Source of the DNA: Gemmatimonadota bacterium | GTDB lineage: Bacteria; Gemmatimonadota; Gemmatimonadetes; Gemmatimonadales; Gemmatimonadaceae | DNA: 64,000 nucleotides | Assembly (NCBI GenBank): GCA_023249375.1 | Contig: JAHFCT010000001.1 | Location: 24,012-88,011 of the forward strand | Direction: 5' to 3' | Shown here: in pieces, positions 53,476-61,616 of the stretch | How positions within the stretch are numbered: the first letter of the stretch is position 1 | Layout: each line of letters begins with the position of its first letter | Notes under the pieces: model-generated | The model's database searches: none | What the model was told of the DNA's origin: nothing | Seen by the model: the letters and a program-made list of their open reading frames with translations, nothing else | Program-made: the position numbers and the translations under genes

Positions 53476-55320
53476 ATGCCCCTGCAAGATCAACTCAAGG
53501 CCACACCCTTCTTCGCCGGCTTCGCCGACACCCTGCTATGGAATCTGGCGAAGACCGGAAACCCCACCACGCTGGCCGAAGGCGAGACGCTCTTCGCCGA
53601 GGGCGACGTTCGCTCGTTCTTTGGGGTGATTCTCACCGGCGCCATTGCCATCGAGAAATCGCACGGCGGCGGCCGCCAGCGGCTTGCCACACTCGGCGCG
53701 GGTGAGGTCGTTGGCGAGAACATCCTCCTCGACGACACGCATCACGGCACGACGGGCGTGGCGCTGGCCACCACCGAGCTCGTGCTCTTCCCGCTCAGCG
53801 ACCTGCGCCCAGTGCTCAAGAACACGCCGCAGCTGCACGCCGCTCTCGTGTCGAAGGCGGCGCGTGCGATGGCGCATCGGCTCAACGTCGCCAGCGCGAC
53901 GCTCGTCGGCCACGGCCGCGCCGCCGGCTTCTTCGGCGGCGGCACACGCCGCGAGCACGACCTGCTGGGCGAGCGGGACGTTCCTCAGGAAGCGCTGTAT
54001 GGCGTGCAAACACTGCGCGCGCTCGAGAACTTCGCCATCACCGGCATTCCGCTGAGCGAGTTTCCGCCGCTCGTGAAAGCGCTTGCGCAGGTGAAGGAAG
54101 CGGCCGCGCTCGCCAACCGCGACCTCGGCCTGCTCGACGCCCCCGTGGCGGATGCGATCGTGCAGGCGGCGCGTGAAGTGCAGCAGGGACGGCACCACGA
54201 GCACTTCATGGTCGACATGATCCAGGGTGGCGCCGGCACGTCCACCAACATGAACGCCAACGAAGTGATCGCCAATCGCGCGCTCGAACTCCTTGGGCAG
54301 AAGCGCGGCGACTACGATCACTGCCATCCGAACAACCACGTCAACAAGTCGCAGAGTACCAACGACGTCTATCCCACTGCCGTGAAGCTTTCGCTGCACG
54401 CCAGCATCACTGAACTGCGCACGGCGATGAGCGAACTGGTCGCGGCGTTCCTTGCGAAGGGGGACGAGTTCAAGGAGCTGGTGAAAATGGGACGCACGCA
54501 GCTGCAGGACGCCGTCCCGATGACACTCGGCCAGGAGTTCGCGGCGTTCGGGCACACGATCGCGGAGGATATCGACCGCCTCGGCGAAGCGCAGGCACTG
54601 ATTCGCGAGATCAACATGGGCGCCACGGCCATCGGCACGCGCATCAATGCGCCAGCCGGCTACCCCGACGCGGTGTGCCGGCACCTGAGCGAGGTGACCG
54701 GGCTGACGCTCATCACGGCGCCCGATCTCGTCGAGGCCACGTCCGACACGGGCGCGTTTGTCCAGCTCTCCGGCGTGCTGAAGCGCTGCGCCGTGAAGTT
54801 GAGCAAGGTGTGCAACGACCTGCGCCTGCTGTCATCCGGCCCGCGCACCGGGTTGGGCGAGATCAACTTGCCGCCCATGCAACCGGGCTCAAGCATCATG
54901 CCGGGCAAGGTGAATCCCGTGATTCCCGAGGCCGTGAACCAGGTCTGTTTTGATGTCGTCGGCGGCGATGTGACGGTGACGATGGCCGCCGAGGGCGGGC
55001 AGCTGCAGCTCAATGTCTTCGAGCCCATCATCGCCTTCCGGCTGCTGTACAACATTCGCACGCTCCATGCCGCCGTGCGGATGCTGCGGACCAAGTGCAT
55101 CGAGGGCATCACGGCCAATCCCGACCGGCTGCGCGACTTCGTGCAGCACTCCGTTGGCACGGTCACCGCGCTCGTCCCCGTGATTGGATACGAGGCATGC
55201 ACCGATGTCGCCAAGGAAGCGCTGGCCACGGGGCGAGGCGTGTATGACCTCGTGCTCGAGCGCAAACTGCTCACCCGCGCGCAGCTGGACGAGGCCCTCG
55301 ACCCGCGGAAGATGGTGTAG
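53476..55320 (+). CDS. cNMP-binding domain fused to aspartate ammonia-lyase
   Basis: A 614-aa fusion. Residues 1 to about 140 are a CRP-like cyclic-nucleotide-binding barrel (LAEGETLFAEGDVRSFFGVI, LGAGEVVGENILLDDTHHGT, ATTELVLFPLSDL) without a helix-turn-helix. Residues about 158-614 are a class II fumarase/aspartase: GTSTNMNANEVIANRALELL, CHPNNHVNKSQSTNDVYPTA, TQLQDAVPMTLGQEF and the catalytic loop GSSIMPGKVNP at 471-481. TQLQDAVPMTLGQEF and NNHVNKSQSTND point to aspartase (aspartate to fumarate and ammonia). Allosteric control by a cyclic nucleotide is a reasonable inference, not shown. Divergent from the asparaginase that makes its substrate. Confidence 0.9.
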   Translation: MPLQDQLKATPFFAGFADTLLWNLAKTGNPTTLAEGETLFAEGDVRSFFGVILTGAIAIEKSHGGGRQRLATLGAGEVVGENILLDDTHHGTTGVALATTELVLFPLSDLRPVLKNTPQLHAALVSKAARAMAHRLNVASATLVGHGRAAGFFGGGTRREHDLLGERDVPQEALYGVQTLRALENFAITGIPLSEFPPLVKALAQVKEAAALANRDLGLLDAPVADAIVQAAREVQQGRHHEHFMVDMIQGGAGTSTNMNANEVIANRALELLGQKRGDYDHCHPNNHVNKSQSTNDVYPTAVKLSLHASITELRTAMSELVAAFLAKGDEFKELVKMGRTQLQDAVPMTLGQEFAAFGHTIAEDIDRLGEAQALIREINMGATAIGTRINAPAGYPDAVCRHLSEVTGLTLITAPDLVEATSDTGAFVQLSGVLKRCAVKLSKVCNDLRLLSSGPRTGLGEINLPPMQPGSSIMPGKVNPVIPEAVNQVCFDVVGGDVTVTMAAEGGQLQLNVFEPIIAFRLLYNIRTLHAAVRMLRTKCIEGITANPDRLRDFVQHSVGTVTALVPVIGYEACTDVAKEALATGRGVYDLVLERKLLTRAQLDEALDPRKMV

Positions 55321-55429
55321 CGCGCGCAGCGCGCGATCGGCTCGGCGACGCACGCGTGATTGCGTCTGCACATAGATTCACCGTAGCAGGCTCTTGTCGT
55401 ATGCTGGTTCATTCAGTCGGACGGTTCCC

Positions 55430-55804
55430 ATGGCTTCTACCAAGCTCGATGGCGCCGGCGCGCAGAAGTTGAAGACGCTGGAAGAGGCGCTGATGTCCAT
55501 GTCGCAGATTCACAGCATGGTGGAGCGGACCGCCATGGAGATGAAGGCGGGCAAGCCGATGGGCGTCTTTCCGATGCAACTCAAACGCATGGCGATGCCG
55601 CTCGTGGGACAGCTCAAGGGGCAGTTCGGCATGATCGCCGACAACGTCTCATCGATGCTTCTCATCGGCGGACGCGGCGGTGGCGATCAGGTGAAGCTGC
55701 GCTCATATCGCGAGGCGGTCGCCAACATTCGCCAACTGATCGACTTCGCCCAGAAGAAGGTGAAGATCGAACACGCCGTCGATATCAGCATCGCCCCTGA
55801 GTGA
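55430..55804 (+). CDS. Small helical protein of unknown function
   Basis: A 124-aa soluble protein predicted to be mostly alpha-helical, rich in Met, Ala and Lys (LEEALMSMSQIHSMVERTAM, FPMQLKRMAMPLVGQLKGQF), then an IGGRGGGD turn and IRQLIDFAQKKVKIEHAVDI. No signal peptide, TM or known motif. ATG at 55430 is chosen since the sequence before it is atypical. I do not recognise the family. It lies 109 bases after the aspartase fusion and 174 bases before coxB. The bacterial homologue group is possibly a phylum-specific hypothetical. Confidence 0.75.
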   Translation: MASTKLDGAGAQKLKTLEEALMSMSQIHSMVERTAMEMKAGKPMGVFPMQLKRMAMPLVGQLKGQFGMIADNVSSMLLIGGRGGGDQVKLRSYREAVANIRQLIDFAQKKVKIEHAVDISIAPE

Positions 55805-55978
55805 GCCGGGGCGACGGCGCCTCGCGGCGCCAGCGAGTGAGCCTAAATTGTAGGTATTTGCCTCACTCGGACGTGCTTGAATCGCCCGACCTGACGGGGT
55901 AGCTTTCCTCGGCTTTCCCGTACGCCGTTGCCCGAGTCTGCCGGACAGACGGTTCTTCACCCCCAAACATCACCGCTG

Positions 55979-57277
55979 ATGCCCACGTTGCATCTGCGCC
56001 GGGTGCTCCCGGTCGCCGTTATTGCGGTTGCCCTGCTCGCACTCGCCGCATGTGGAGGAGACTATCCCAACTCCACATTCAGCCACAACACCGAGCTCAA
56101 CGACGGTGCGGTCTTCCTCTGGGACCGCATGATGCTCCTCGGCACGATCGTCTTCGTGGTCGTCGAGGTGCTGCTCGTCTACACGATCTTCAAGTTCCGG
56201 CGCCGTGAAGGCGGGCCCGCGCCGCGCCAGATTCAGGGCAACGCAGCGCTTGAGATCACGTGGACGGCCATTCCGGCGCTGATTCTGGTCTTCCTCGCCG
56301 TGCCCACGGTGCGGACGATTTTCCAGAATCAACGCCAGGCGCCGACCGACGCGCTGCAGGTGGAAGTGATCGGGCACCAGTGGTGGTGGGAGTTTCGCTA
56401 CCCGCAGTACGGCATCACGACGGCCAACGAGCTCTACCTCCCGATTGGCAAGACGGTCAACTTTTCGCTGCGCACGCGCGATGTACTGCACTCCTTCTGG
56501 GTGCCGCAGCTCGGCGGCAAGCGCGACCTCATCGCCAATCGGGTGAACCACATTTGGTTCACGCCAAAGGCGGACCTCTCCCCCGCGGCGTACAACGGCG
56601 CCTGCGTCGAGTACTGCGGTTCGAGTCACGCGAACATGCGCTTCCGCACCTTCACGGTCACCACTGGCGAGTTCGAGAAGTGGGCCGCGCACCAGCGGAC
56701 GGTGGCGATGGGTTCGAAGGCGGCGATTGCCGAAGCCGCCGCCGCGGATTCAGCGGCGAAAGCCAAGCCGGCGGTGAAGACCGCATCGATCATTCCGGTG
56801 CCGGCTCCCGCCGCGGCCCCCGAGACATGGGTCTTCCCCGTCGAGAAGATGGCGGCGTATACGCTCCCCAGCACGCCGATGCCCGCCACCAAGTTCGATG
56901 AATCGCTGCTGGCGTCCGGCGACGCTGCGGCCGGGCGCGAGTTGCTCACCAATCCCGCCAACCTCGGCAAGGCGCCGTGCCTCACATGCCACGTCATCAA
57001 GGGTGAGACCAACTACGCCAACGATGACCAGGCCAAGGGGCCGAACCTCACGCACATCGCCACTCGCCATACGTTCGGCGCCGGCCTGTACCGCCTCGAC
57101 GCCAAGACGCTCGCGCTCTGGATCAAGAATGCGCCGGCCATGAAACCGGGCTCCGTGATGCCGACGTTCGGCGCCGGGGAATACAACGCGCTCATCAAGC
57201 AGGCCGTCCCCGCGGCGGCTGGCCTCAGTGACCGGCAGATCGCCGACATCGTGGCCTATCTGCTGACCCTCAAGTAG
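55979..57277 (+). CDS. coxB: Cytochrome c oxidase subunit II with C-terminal cytochrome c domain
   Basis: A 432-aa aa3-type subunit. ATG at 55979 begins a lipoprotein signal with lipobox LAAC. Two TM helices follow (about 47-70 and 93-115). The CuA domain has GHQWWWEFRYPQYG, HSFWVPQLGG and the ligand set C209, E211, C213, H217 and M220 in CVEYCGSSHANM. A linker leads to a c-type haem domain with CLTCH at 334-338, so it is a caa3-type subunit II. It takes electrons from cytochrome c and starts the coxBACD operon. The 174 bases upstream hold no obvious promoter except AT-rich TAAATTGTAGGTATTTG. Confidence 0.94.
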   Translation: MPTLHLRRVLPVAVIAVALLALAACGGDYPNSTFSHNTELNDGAVFLWDRMMLLGTIVFVVVEVLLVYTIFKFRRREGGPAPRQIQGNAALEITWTAIPALILVFLAVPTVRTIFQNQRQAPTDALQVEVIGHQWWWEFRYPQYGITTANELYLPIGKTVNFSLRTRDVLHSFWVPQLGGKRDLIANRVNHIWFTPKADLSPAAYNGACVEYCGSSHANMRFRTFTVTTGEFEKWAAHQRTVAMGSKAAIAEAAAADSAAKAKPAVKTASIIPVPAPAAAPETWVFPVEKMAAYTLPSTPMPATKFDESLLASGDAAAGRELLTNPANLGKAPCLTCHVIKGETNYANDDQAKGPNLTHIATRHTFGAGLYRLDAKTLALWIKNAPAMKPGSVMPTFGAGEYNALIKQAVPAAAGLSDRQIADIVAYLLTLK

Positions 57278-57294
57278 ACCGGAGAACCGAACCC

Positions 57295-59220
57295 ATGGCA
57301 TCGTCCGCCATTCCGACGCACGCGCAGGGAGCCTCCGGCGCGTCGCAGTCGTCGGAACAGTCCGGCCTCTGGAGCTGGCTGACCACCGTCGACCACAAGA
57401 AGATCGGCATCCTGTACCTCTACACCGCCCTGTTCTACCTGCTGGTGGGCGGCCTCGAGGCTACGCTGATCCGCACGCAGCTCGCCAAGCCGAATCTGAG
57501 CGTCGTCTCAGCCGAGATGTACAACCAGCTCTTCACGATGCACGGCACCACGATGGTCTTCCTCGTCGTGATGCCGCTGTCGGCCGCGTTCTTCAATTAT
57601 CTCATTCCGCTGCAGATTGGCGCGCGCGACGTCGCGTTCCCGCGGCTCAACGCCTTCTCGTATTGGGTGTACGCGCTGGGCGGACTGTTCATCACGCTGC
57701 CCATTTTCTTCGGCATGGCGCCAAACGGCGGCTGGTTCGGCTACGCGCCGCTCTCCGGCCCGACGTACGGCGGCGGCTTCAACATGGATTTCTGGGTCCT
57801 CGGCCTGCAGATCCTCGGCATTTCGTCGCTCGCCGCGGCGTTCAACTTCATCACGACGATCATCAACCTGCGCGCGCCCGGCATGACGCTGATGCGCATG
57901 CCGATGTTCACGTGGATGTCGTTTGTCGTGCAGTTCCTCGTGATCCTCGCCTTCCCCGTGATCACGGCGGCGCTCTTCTTCCTGCAGTTCGACCGCTTCT
58001 TCGGGACGAACTTCTATCAGGTGCAGGCTGGTGGTGATCCGCTGCTCTGGCAGCACTTGTTCTGGGTCTTCGGCCACCCCGAGGTGTACATCCTCATCCT
58101 GCCGGCGTTCGGCCTCGTGTCGGAGGTGCTGCCGACGCACAGCCGCAAGCCGCTGTTCGGCTACAACGTGATGGCCTACTCGGGCATCATGATCGGCTTC
58201 CTCGGCTTCGGCGTATGGGCGCACCACATGTTCGCGGTGGGCATGGGCCCGGTGGCCGACTCGATCTTCTCCGTGGCGACGATGCTCATCGGCCTGCCGA
58301 CGGGCGTGAAGATCTTCAACTGGATCGCGACGATGTACGGCGGTTCGCTGCGTTTCCCGACGTCGATGAAGTTCGCCATCGGGCTCATCGCGATGTTCAC
58401 GATCGGCGGCATTTCGGGCGTGATGCACTCGTCGCCGCCGTCGGATCTGCAGCAGACGGACACGTATTTCGTCGTGGCGCACTTTCACTATGTGCTGTAC
58501 GGCGGCGCGATGATGGGCATCTTCGCGGGCATCTATCACTACTTCCCGAAGATGACCGGCCGGTTCATGAGCGAGCGTCTCGGCTCGTGGCAGTTCTGGC
58601 TGAACTTCGTCGGTCTCAACCTGACGTTCTTCCCGATGCACTTCAGCGGGATGCTCGGAATGCCGCGGCGCATCTATACGTACGACGCCGGACAGGGCTG
58701 GGATGTGTTCAACCTGACGTCGACGGTGGGCACGTACATGCTGCTCGTCGCCGGCCTCATCTTCGCGTACAATTTCTTCAAGAGCCGAGTGAGCGGCGCG
58801 CCGGCAGGCAGCGACCCGTGGGGCGCGCCGACGCTCGAGTGGTCCATCCCGTCGCCGCCGCCCGAATACAACTTCGCGCAGATCCCCGAAGTCACGTCGC
58901 GCTATCCCATGTGGGACCTCAAGGCGCCGGATCGCATGGCCGGCATTGAGCACTCGCACGCCGACGCGGGGACGATTGCCGAAGCGCACGCCGTGCCGGT
59001 GCACGAAGAGACCGAGCGCCGGAGCGCGAAGGAACTCGGCATCCCCATTCCCTTCCCGACCGTCAAGCCGTTCATGGTGGCGCTCGGCATCATCATTCTG
59101 TTCAGCGGCCTCATTGTGATGCACGCCGGCAAGTTCCCGCTGGCGATGGCAATGATGATTGGCGGCGGCGCATTCATGGTGGCCTCGCTCTACGCGTGGC
59201 TCACGAGCCCTCTCGAGTAA
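57295..59220 (+). CDS. coxA: Cytochrome c oxidase subunit I (aa3/caa3 type)
   Basis: A 641-aa haem-copper oxidase core with at least 12 TM helices and a C-terminal extension. Haem a ligand candidate in MHGTTMVFLVVMP, CuB/cross-linked His-Tyr in WVFGHPEVYILILPAFGLVS, CuB histidines in WAHHMFAVGM, and haem histidines in VAHFHYVLYGG. Proton-path features of type A oxidases are present (GHPEVY). GGAG lies 10 bases upstream of the ATG. It pumps protons while reducing O2 to water in the cytoplasmic membrane. A second oxidase in this window is the cbb3 type at 119-8589. Confidence 0.97.
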   Translation: MASSAIPTHAQGASGASQSSEQSGLWSWLTTVDHKKIGILYLYTALFYLLVGGLEATLIRTQLAKPNLSVVSAEMYNQLFTMHGTTMVFLVVMPLSAAFFNYLIPLQIGARDVAFPRLNAFSYWVYALGGLFITLPIFFGMAPNGGWFGYAPLSGPTYGGGFNMDFWVLGLQILGISSLAAAFNFITTIINLRAPGMTLMRMPMFTWMSFVVQFLVILAFPVITAALFFLQFDRFFGTNFYQVQAGGDPLLWQHLFWVFGHPEVYILILPAFGLVSEVLPTHSRKPLFGYNVMAYSGIMIGFLGFGVWAHHMFAVGMGPVADSIFSVATMLIGLPTGVKIFNWIATMYGGSLRFPTSMKFAIGLIAMFTIGGISGVMHSSPPSDLQQTDTYFVVAHFHYVLYGGAMMGIFAGIYHYFPKMTGRFMSERLGSWQFWLNFVGLNLTFFPMHFSGMLGMPRRIYTYDAGQGWDVFNLTSTVGTYMLLVAGLIFAYNFFKSRVSGAPAGSDPWGAPTLEWSIPSPPPEYNFAQIPEVTSRYPMWDLKAPDRMAGIEHSHADAGTIAEAHAVPVHEETERRSAKELGIPIPFPTVKPFMVALGIIILFSGLIVMHAGKFPLAMAMMIGGGAFMVASLYAWLTSPLE

Positions 59221-59229
59221 CCGGAGACA

Positions 59230-59901
59230 ATGACCGTGTCCGCAATTGCCGCCGGCGCCCACGAGGCGCACGAACACACGCATTACACCACCACCGGCCT
59301 CGACAGCAGGAAGATCGCCATCTGGGCGTTCATCGGGTCGGAGTGCATGCTCTTCGGCTCGCTGATCTCCACCTACCTCGTGTACAAGGGACGGTCCGTC
59401 GTCGGTCCGTTCCCGCACGAGGCGTGGACGTCGCCCACCGGGGAGATCTTCAAGCCCATCCTGAACATCCCCGTCACGTCGATGTCGACGGGCGTGCTGC
59501 TCTTCTCGTCGCTAGCGATGGTGCTCGCGCTCGCCGCCGTCGAGAACAGGGGCAAGCCGGGCTACGAGGGCATTCTCGGATCGTCCAAGTTCTGGCTGCT
59601 GGCGACGGCGCTGATGGGCGCGACGTTCCTTGGTTTTCAGGCGTATGAGTTCACGTCGTTCGTGCATGAAGGGCTGACCATCCGGACCAACCTCTTCGGC
59701 ACGTCGTTCTTCACGCTCACCGGCTTCCACGGCGGGCACGTGGCGGTTGGCGTGCTCTGGCTCATGACGCTGCTCTTCATAGATATGAAGCGGGGGCTAG
59801 GACCCAAGGACACGATTCTCGTCGATATTTGCGCGCTGTACTGGCACTTCGTCGACGTCGTCTGGATCGTGATCTTCGCCCTCGTCTACCTCATCAAGTA
59901 A
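59230..59901 (+). CDS. coxC: Cytochrome c oxidase subunit III
   Basis: A 223-aa subunit with five predicted TM helices and the family motifs AIWAFIGSECMLFGSLISTY, FLGFQAYEFTSFVHEGLTIR, TLTGFHGGHVAVGVLWLMTL and YWHFVDVVWIVIFALVYL, the last two being signatures of subunit III. It stabilises the subunit I core. Short form lacking TM1-TM2 of the seven-helix type, as in many bacteria. ATG at 59230 is used; a GTG two codons on has better spacing from GGAG at 59223. Confidence 0.94.
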   Translation: MTVSAIAAGAHEAHEHTHYTTTGLDSRKIAIWAFIGSECMLFGSLISTYLVYKGRSVVGPFPHEAWTSPTGEIFKPILNIPVTSMSTGVLLFSSLAMVLALAAVENRGKPGYEGILGSSKFWLLATALMGATFLGFQAYEFTSFVHEGLTIRTNLFGTSFFTLTGFHGGHVAVGVLWLMTLLFIDMKRGLGPKDTILVDICALYWHFVDVVWIVIFALVYLIK

Positions 59902-59914
59902 GGGGCCCCCAACC

Positions 59915-60235
59915 ATGTCCGCTGACCGCGCCCACGCCGATCACGTGCACGAACACCCCACCTGGAAGCAGTACAGGTGGGTGGCCCTCTGGCTGTTTGT
60001 CATTACGATCGCCGAGGTCTGGGCCTATTACATCCCGGCCCTGGTGGCGAGCAAGGCGTTCGTGCCCGCCATTCTCATCATGATGGTGGTCAAGTTCACC
60101 ATCGTCGTGATGTTCTACATGCACCTCAAGTACGACCACTCGATCTTCCGCCGGCTCTTCACCGGGCCACTCATCATTGCCGGCATCACGCTGGTGGCGT
60201 TCCTGTTCCTGTTCAGCAAGGTGCGGATCGGCTGA
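59915..60235 (+). CDS. Cytochrome c oxidase subunit IV (CtaF/CoxD type)
   Basis: A 106-aa protein with three TM helices (about residues 21-41, 47-67 and 83-103) after a His-rich N-terminus (HADHVHEHPTWKQY). KFTIVVMFYMHLKYDHSIFR is typical of the caa3-oxidase subunit IV / COX4_pro family. It closes the cox operon 13 bases after subunit III and is followed by a UUCG-loop terminator. Confidence 0.88.
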   Translation: MSADRAHADHVHEHPTWKQYRWVALWLFVITIAEVWAYYIPALVASKAFVPAILIMMVVKFTIVVMFYMHLKYDHSIFRRLFTGPLIIAGITLVAFLFLFSKVRIG

Positions 60236-60250
60236 GCCGGCCTTCGTGTC

Positions 60251-60292
60251 AAAGCGAGGCGGGCGCCCCTTCGGGGTCGCCCGCTTTGCTTT
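60251..60292 (+). terminator. UUCG-loop terminator of the cox operon
   Basis: CGGGCG-C-CCC, a TTCG loop, then GGG-T-CGCCCG give a 9-bp stem with one C-T mismatch, extended by GG/CC-rich bases. It ends in CTTTGCTTT. It lies 25 bases after the cox subunit IV stop. Confidence 0.75.
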
Positions 60293-60408
60293 GGGCGCAG
60301 GGGAAGGGACACACGGTGGTCGCTTCCGCTGGACACAAGCAAGCCCCGTTCCCTTGCCCCTCAATTCGCCCTCCCCCACATTCATTCGTCTCCGTGCTGG
60401 GAGCACGA

Positions 60409-61560
60409 ATGGCCACACCCAAGGGTACCACCGAACGCCTCGTCAGCCTCGACGTCTTTCGCGGCTTGACTGTCGCTGGCATGCTGCTGGTCAACAATCC
60501 CGGGACTTGGGGCGCGATCTATCCGCCGCTCGAACACGCGACGTGGAACGGATGGACGCCGACCGACGTAATTTTCCCCTTCTTCCTCTTCATCGTCGGC
60601 ATCACGACGCACCTCTCGCTTTCGGCGCGGCGAGCGCGGGGCGATTCCGACGCGGTGCTTCGACGGCAAGTGCTCCGCCGAGGTGCACTGATCGTACTGA
60701 TTGGCTGGGGACTCTCGGCCTTTCCATACTATCCGCTCACCCGCCTCACCGAGCTACGCATTCCGGGCGTACTCCCCCGCATCGGCGTGGTCTACATCAT
60801 CGCCGGCCAGTTGACGCTCAACGCCTCGGTCAAGCAGGTCGTCGGGATGCTGGTGGTCCTGCTCTACGGCTATTGGTTTGCCATGACGCTGCTCCCGGTG
60901 CCAGGCGGCTGCGACGTGGGCGCGCTCTGCCTCAATGACGCGCCGCGCACGCTAGCGGCGTGGTTCGACCGCGCGCTGCTCGACGGCCATCTATGGAAAT
61001 CGTCCAAAACGTGGGACCCCGAAGGACCGCTGTCGACAATACCGGCCATCGGCACCGCCCTGATGGGCGTGCTCTGCGGTCGCTGGATTGCGCTCAAGGA
61101 GCGGCCGCTCACCGAGCGGCTGAATGGCATGTTCGCCGTCGGCGCACTCCTGATGATGGCCGGGCTGATGTGGCACTGGTCGTTTCCGATCAACAAGAGC
61201 CTCTGGACCAGCTCGTACGTCATCTTCACGGCCGGCATGGCCGCCGTGTCGATCGCCACGATCTCATGGATCGTCGACGTCCAGGGTGTTACGTGGTGGA
61301 CCCGTCCACTCGTCATATATGGCGTGAACCCGATCGTGGCCTTCGTGGGATCGGGCGCCATGGCGCGCATCATCTACTCGCTGTGGAAGGTGCAGTACGA
61401 CGGCAAGGAAATATCCGTGCAGGCGGCGGTGTATAAGTCGGTTTTTTCGTCGTGGCTCGAACCGCAAAACGCGTCCTTGGCCTTCGCGATCTGCTTCGTT
61501 CTGTTCTGGTACGCTGTACTCGCGGTCCTGTACCGCCGAAACTGGATCTTGAAGGTCTGA
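60409..61560 (+). CDS. Heparan-alpha-glucosaminide N-acetyltransferase-like (NagX/DUF5009) membrane protein
   Basis: A 383-aa polytopic membrane protein with about 10-11 TM segments. The N-terminal signature RLVSLDVFRGLTVAGMLLVN, then NGWTPTDVIFPFFLFIVGIT, is typical of the NagX/HGSNAT-related DUF1624/DUF5009 family, which acylates amino sugars in cell-wall recycling. The family's active histidine may be in LEHATWNGW. GGGAG lies 5 bases before the ATG at 60409, which sets the start. It stands 174 bases after the cox operon and 56 bases before a PBP4-like gene, a plausible cell-wall pairing. Substrate not shown. Confidence 0.88.
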   Translation: MATPKGTTERLVSLDVFRGLTVAGMLLVNNPGTWGAIYPPLEHATWNGWTPTDVIFPFFLFIVGITTHLSLSARRARGDSDAVLRRQVLRRGALIVLIGWGLSAFPYYPLTRLTELRIPGVLPRIGVVYIIAGQLTLNASVKQVVGMLVVLLYGYWFAMTLLPVPGGCDVGALCLNDAPRTLAAWFDRALLDGHLWKSSKTWDPEGPLSTIPAIGTALMGVLCGRWIALKERPLTERLNGMFAVGALLMMAGLMWHWSFPINKSLWTSSYVIFTAGMAAVSIATISWIVDVQGVTWWTRPLVIYGVNPIVAFVGSGAMARIIYSLWKVQYDGKEISVQAAVYKSVFSSWLEPQNASLAFAICFVLFWYAVLAVLYRRNWILKV

Positions 61561-61616
61561 CGCACGGGGCGGCCGCCTCGGGCGCCGCCTTCCCTTCGTC
61601 GAGAGCCCACTCGTTG

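Noticed and set aside
57508..59418. A 636-codon open frame on the minus strand opposite coxA
   Set aside because: It mirrors a certain gene. The translation is a His/Arg/Glu/Asp-rich string without motifs, as GC-rich codon bias produces on antisense strands.
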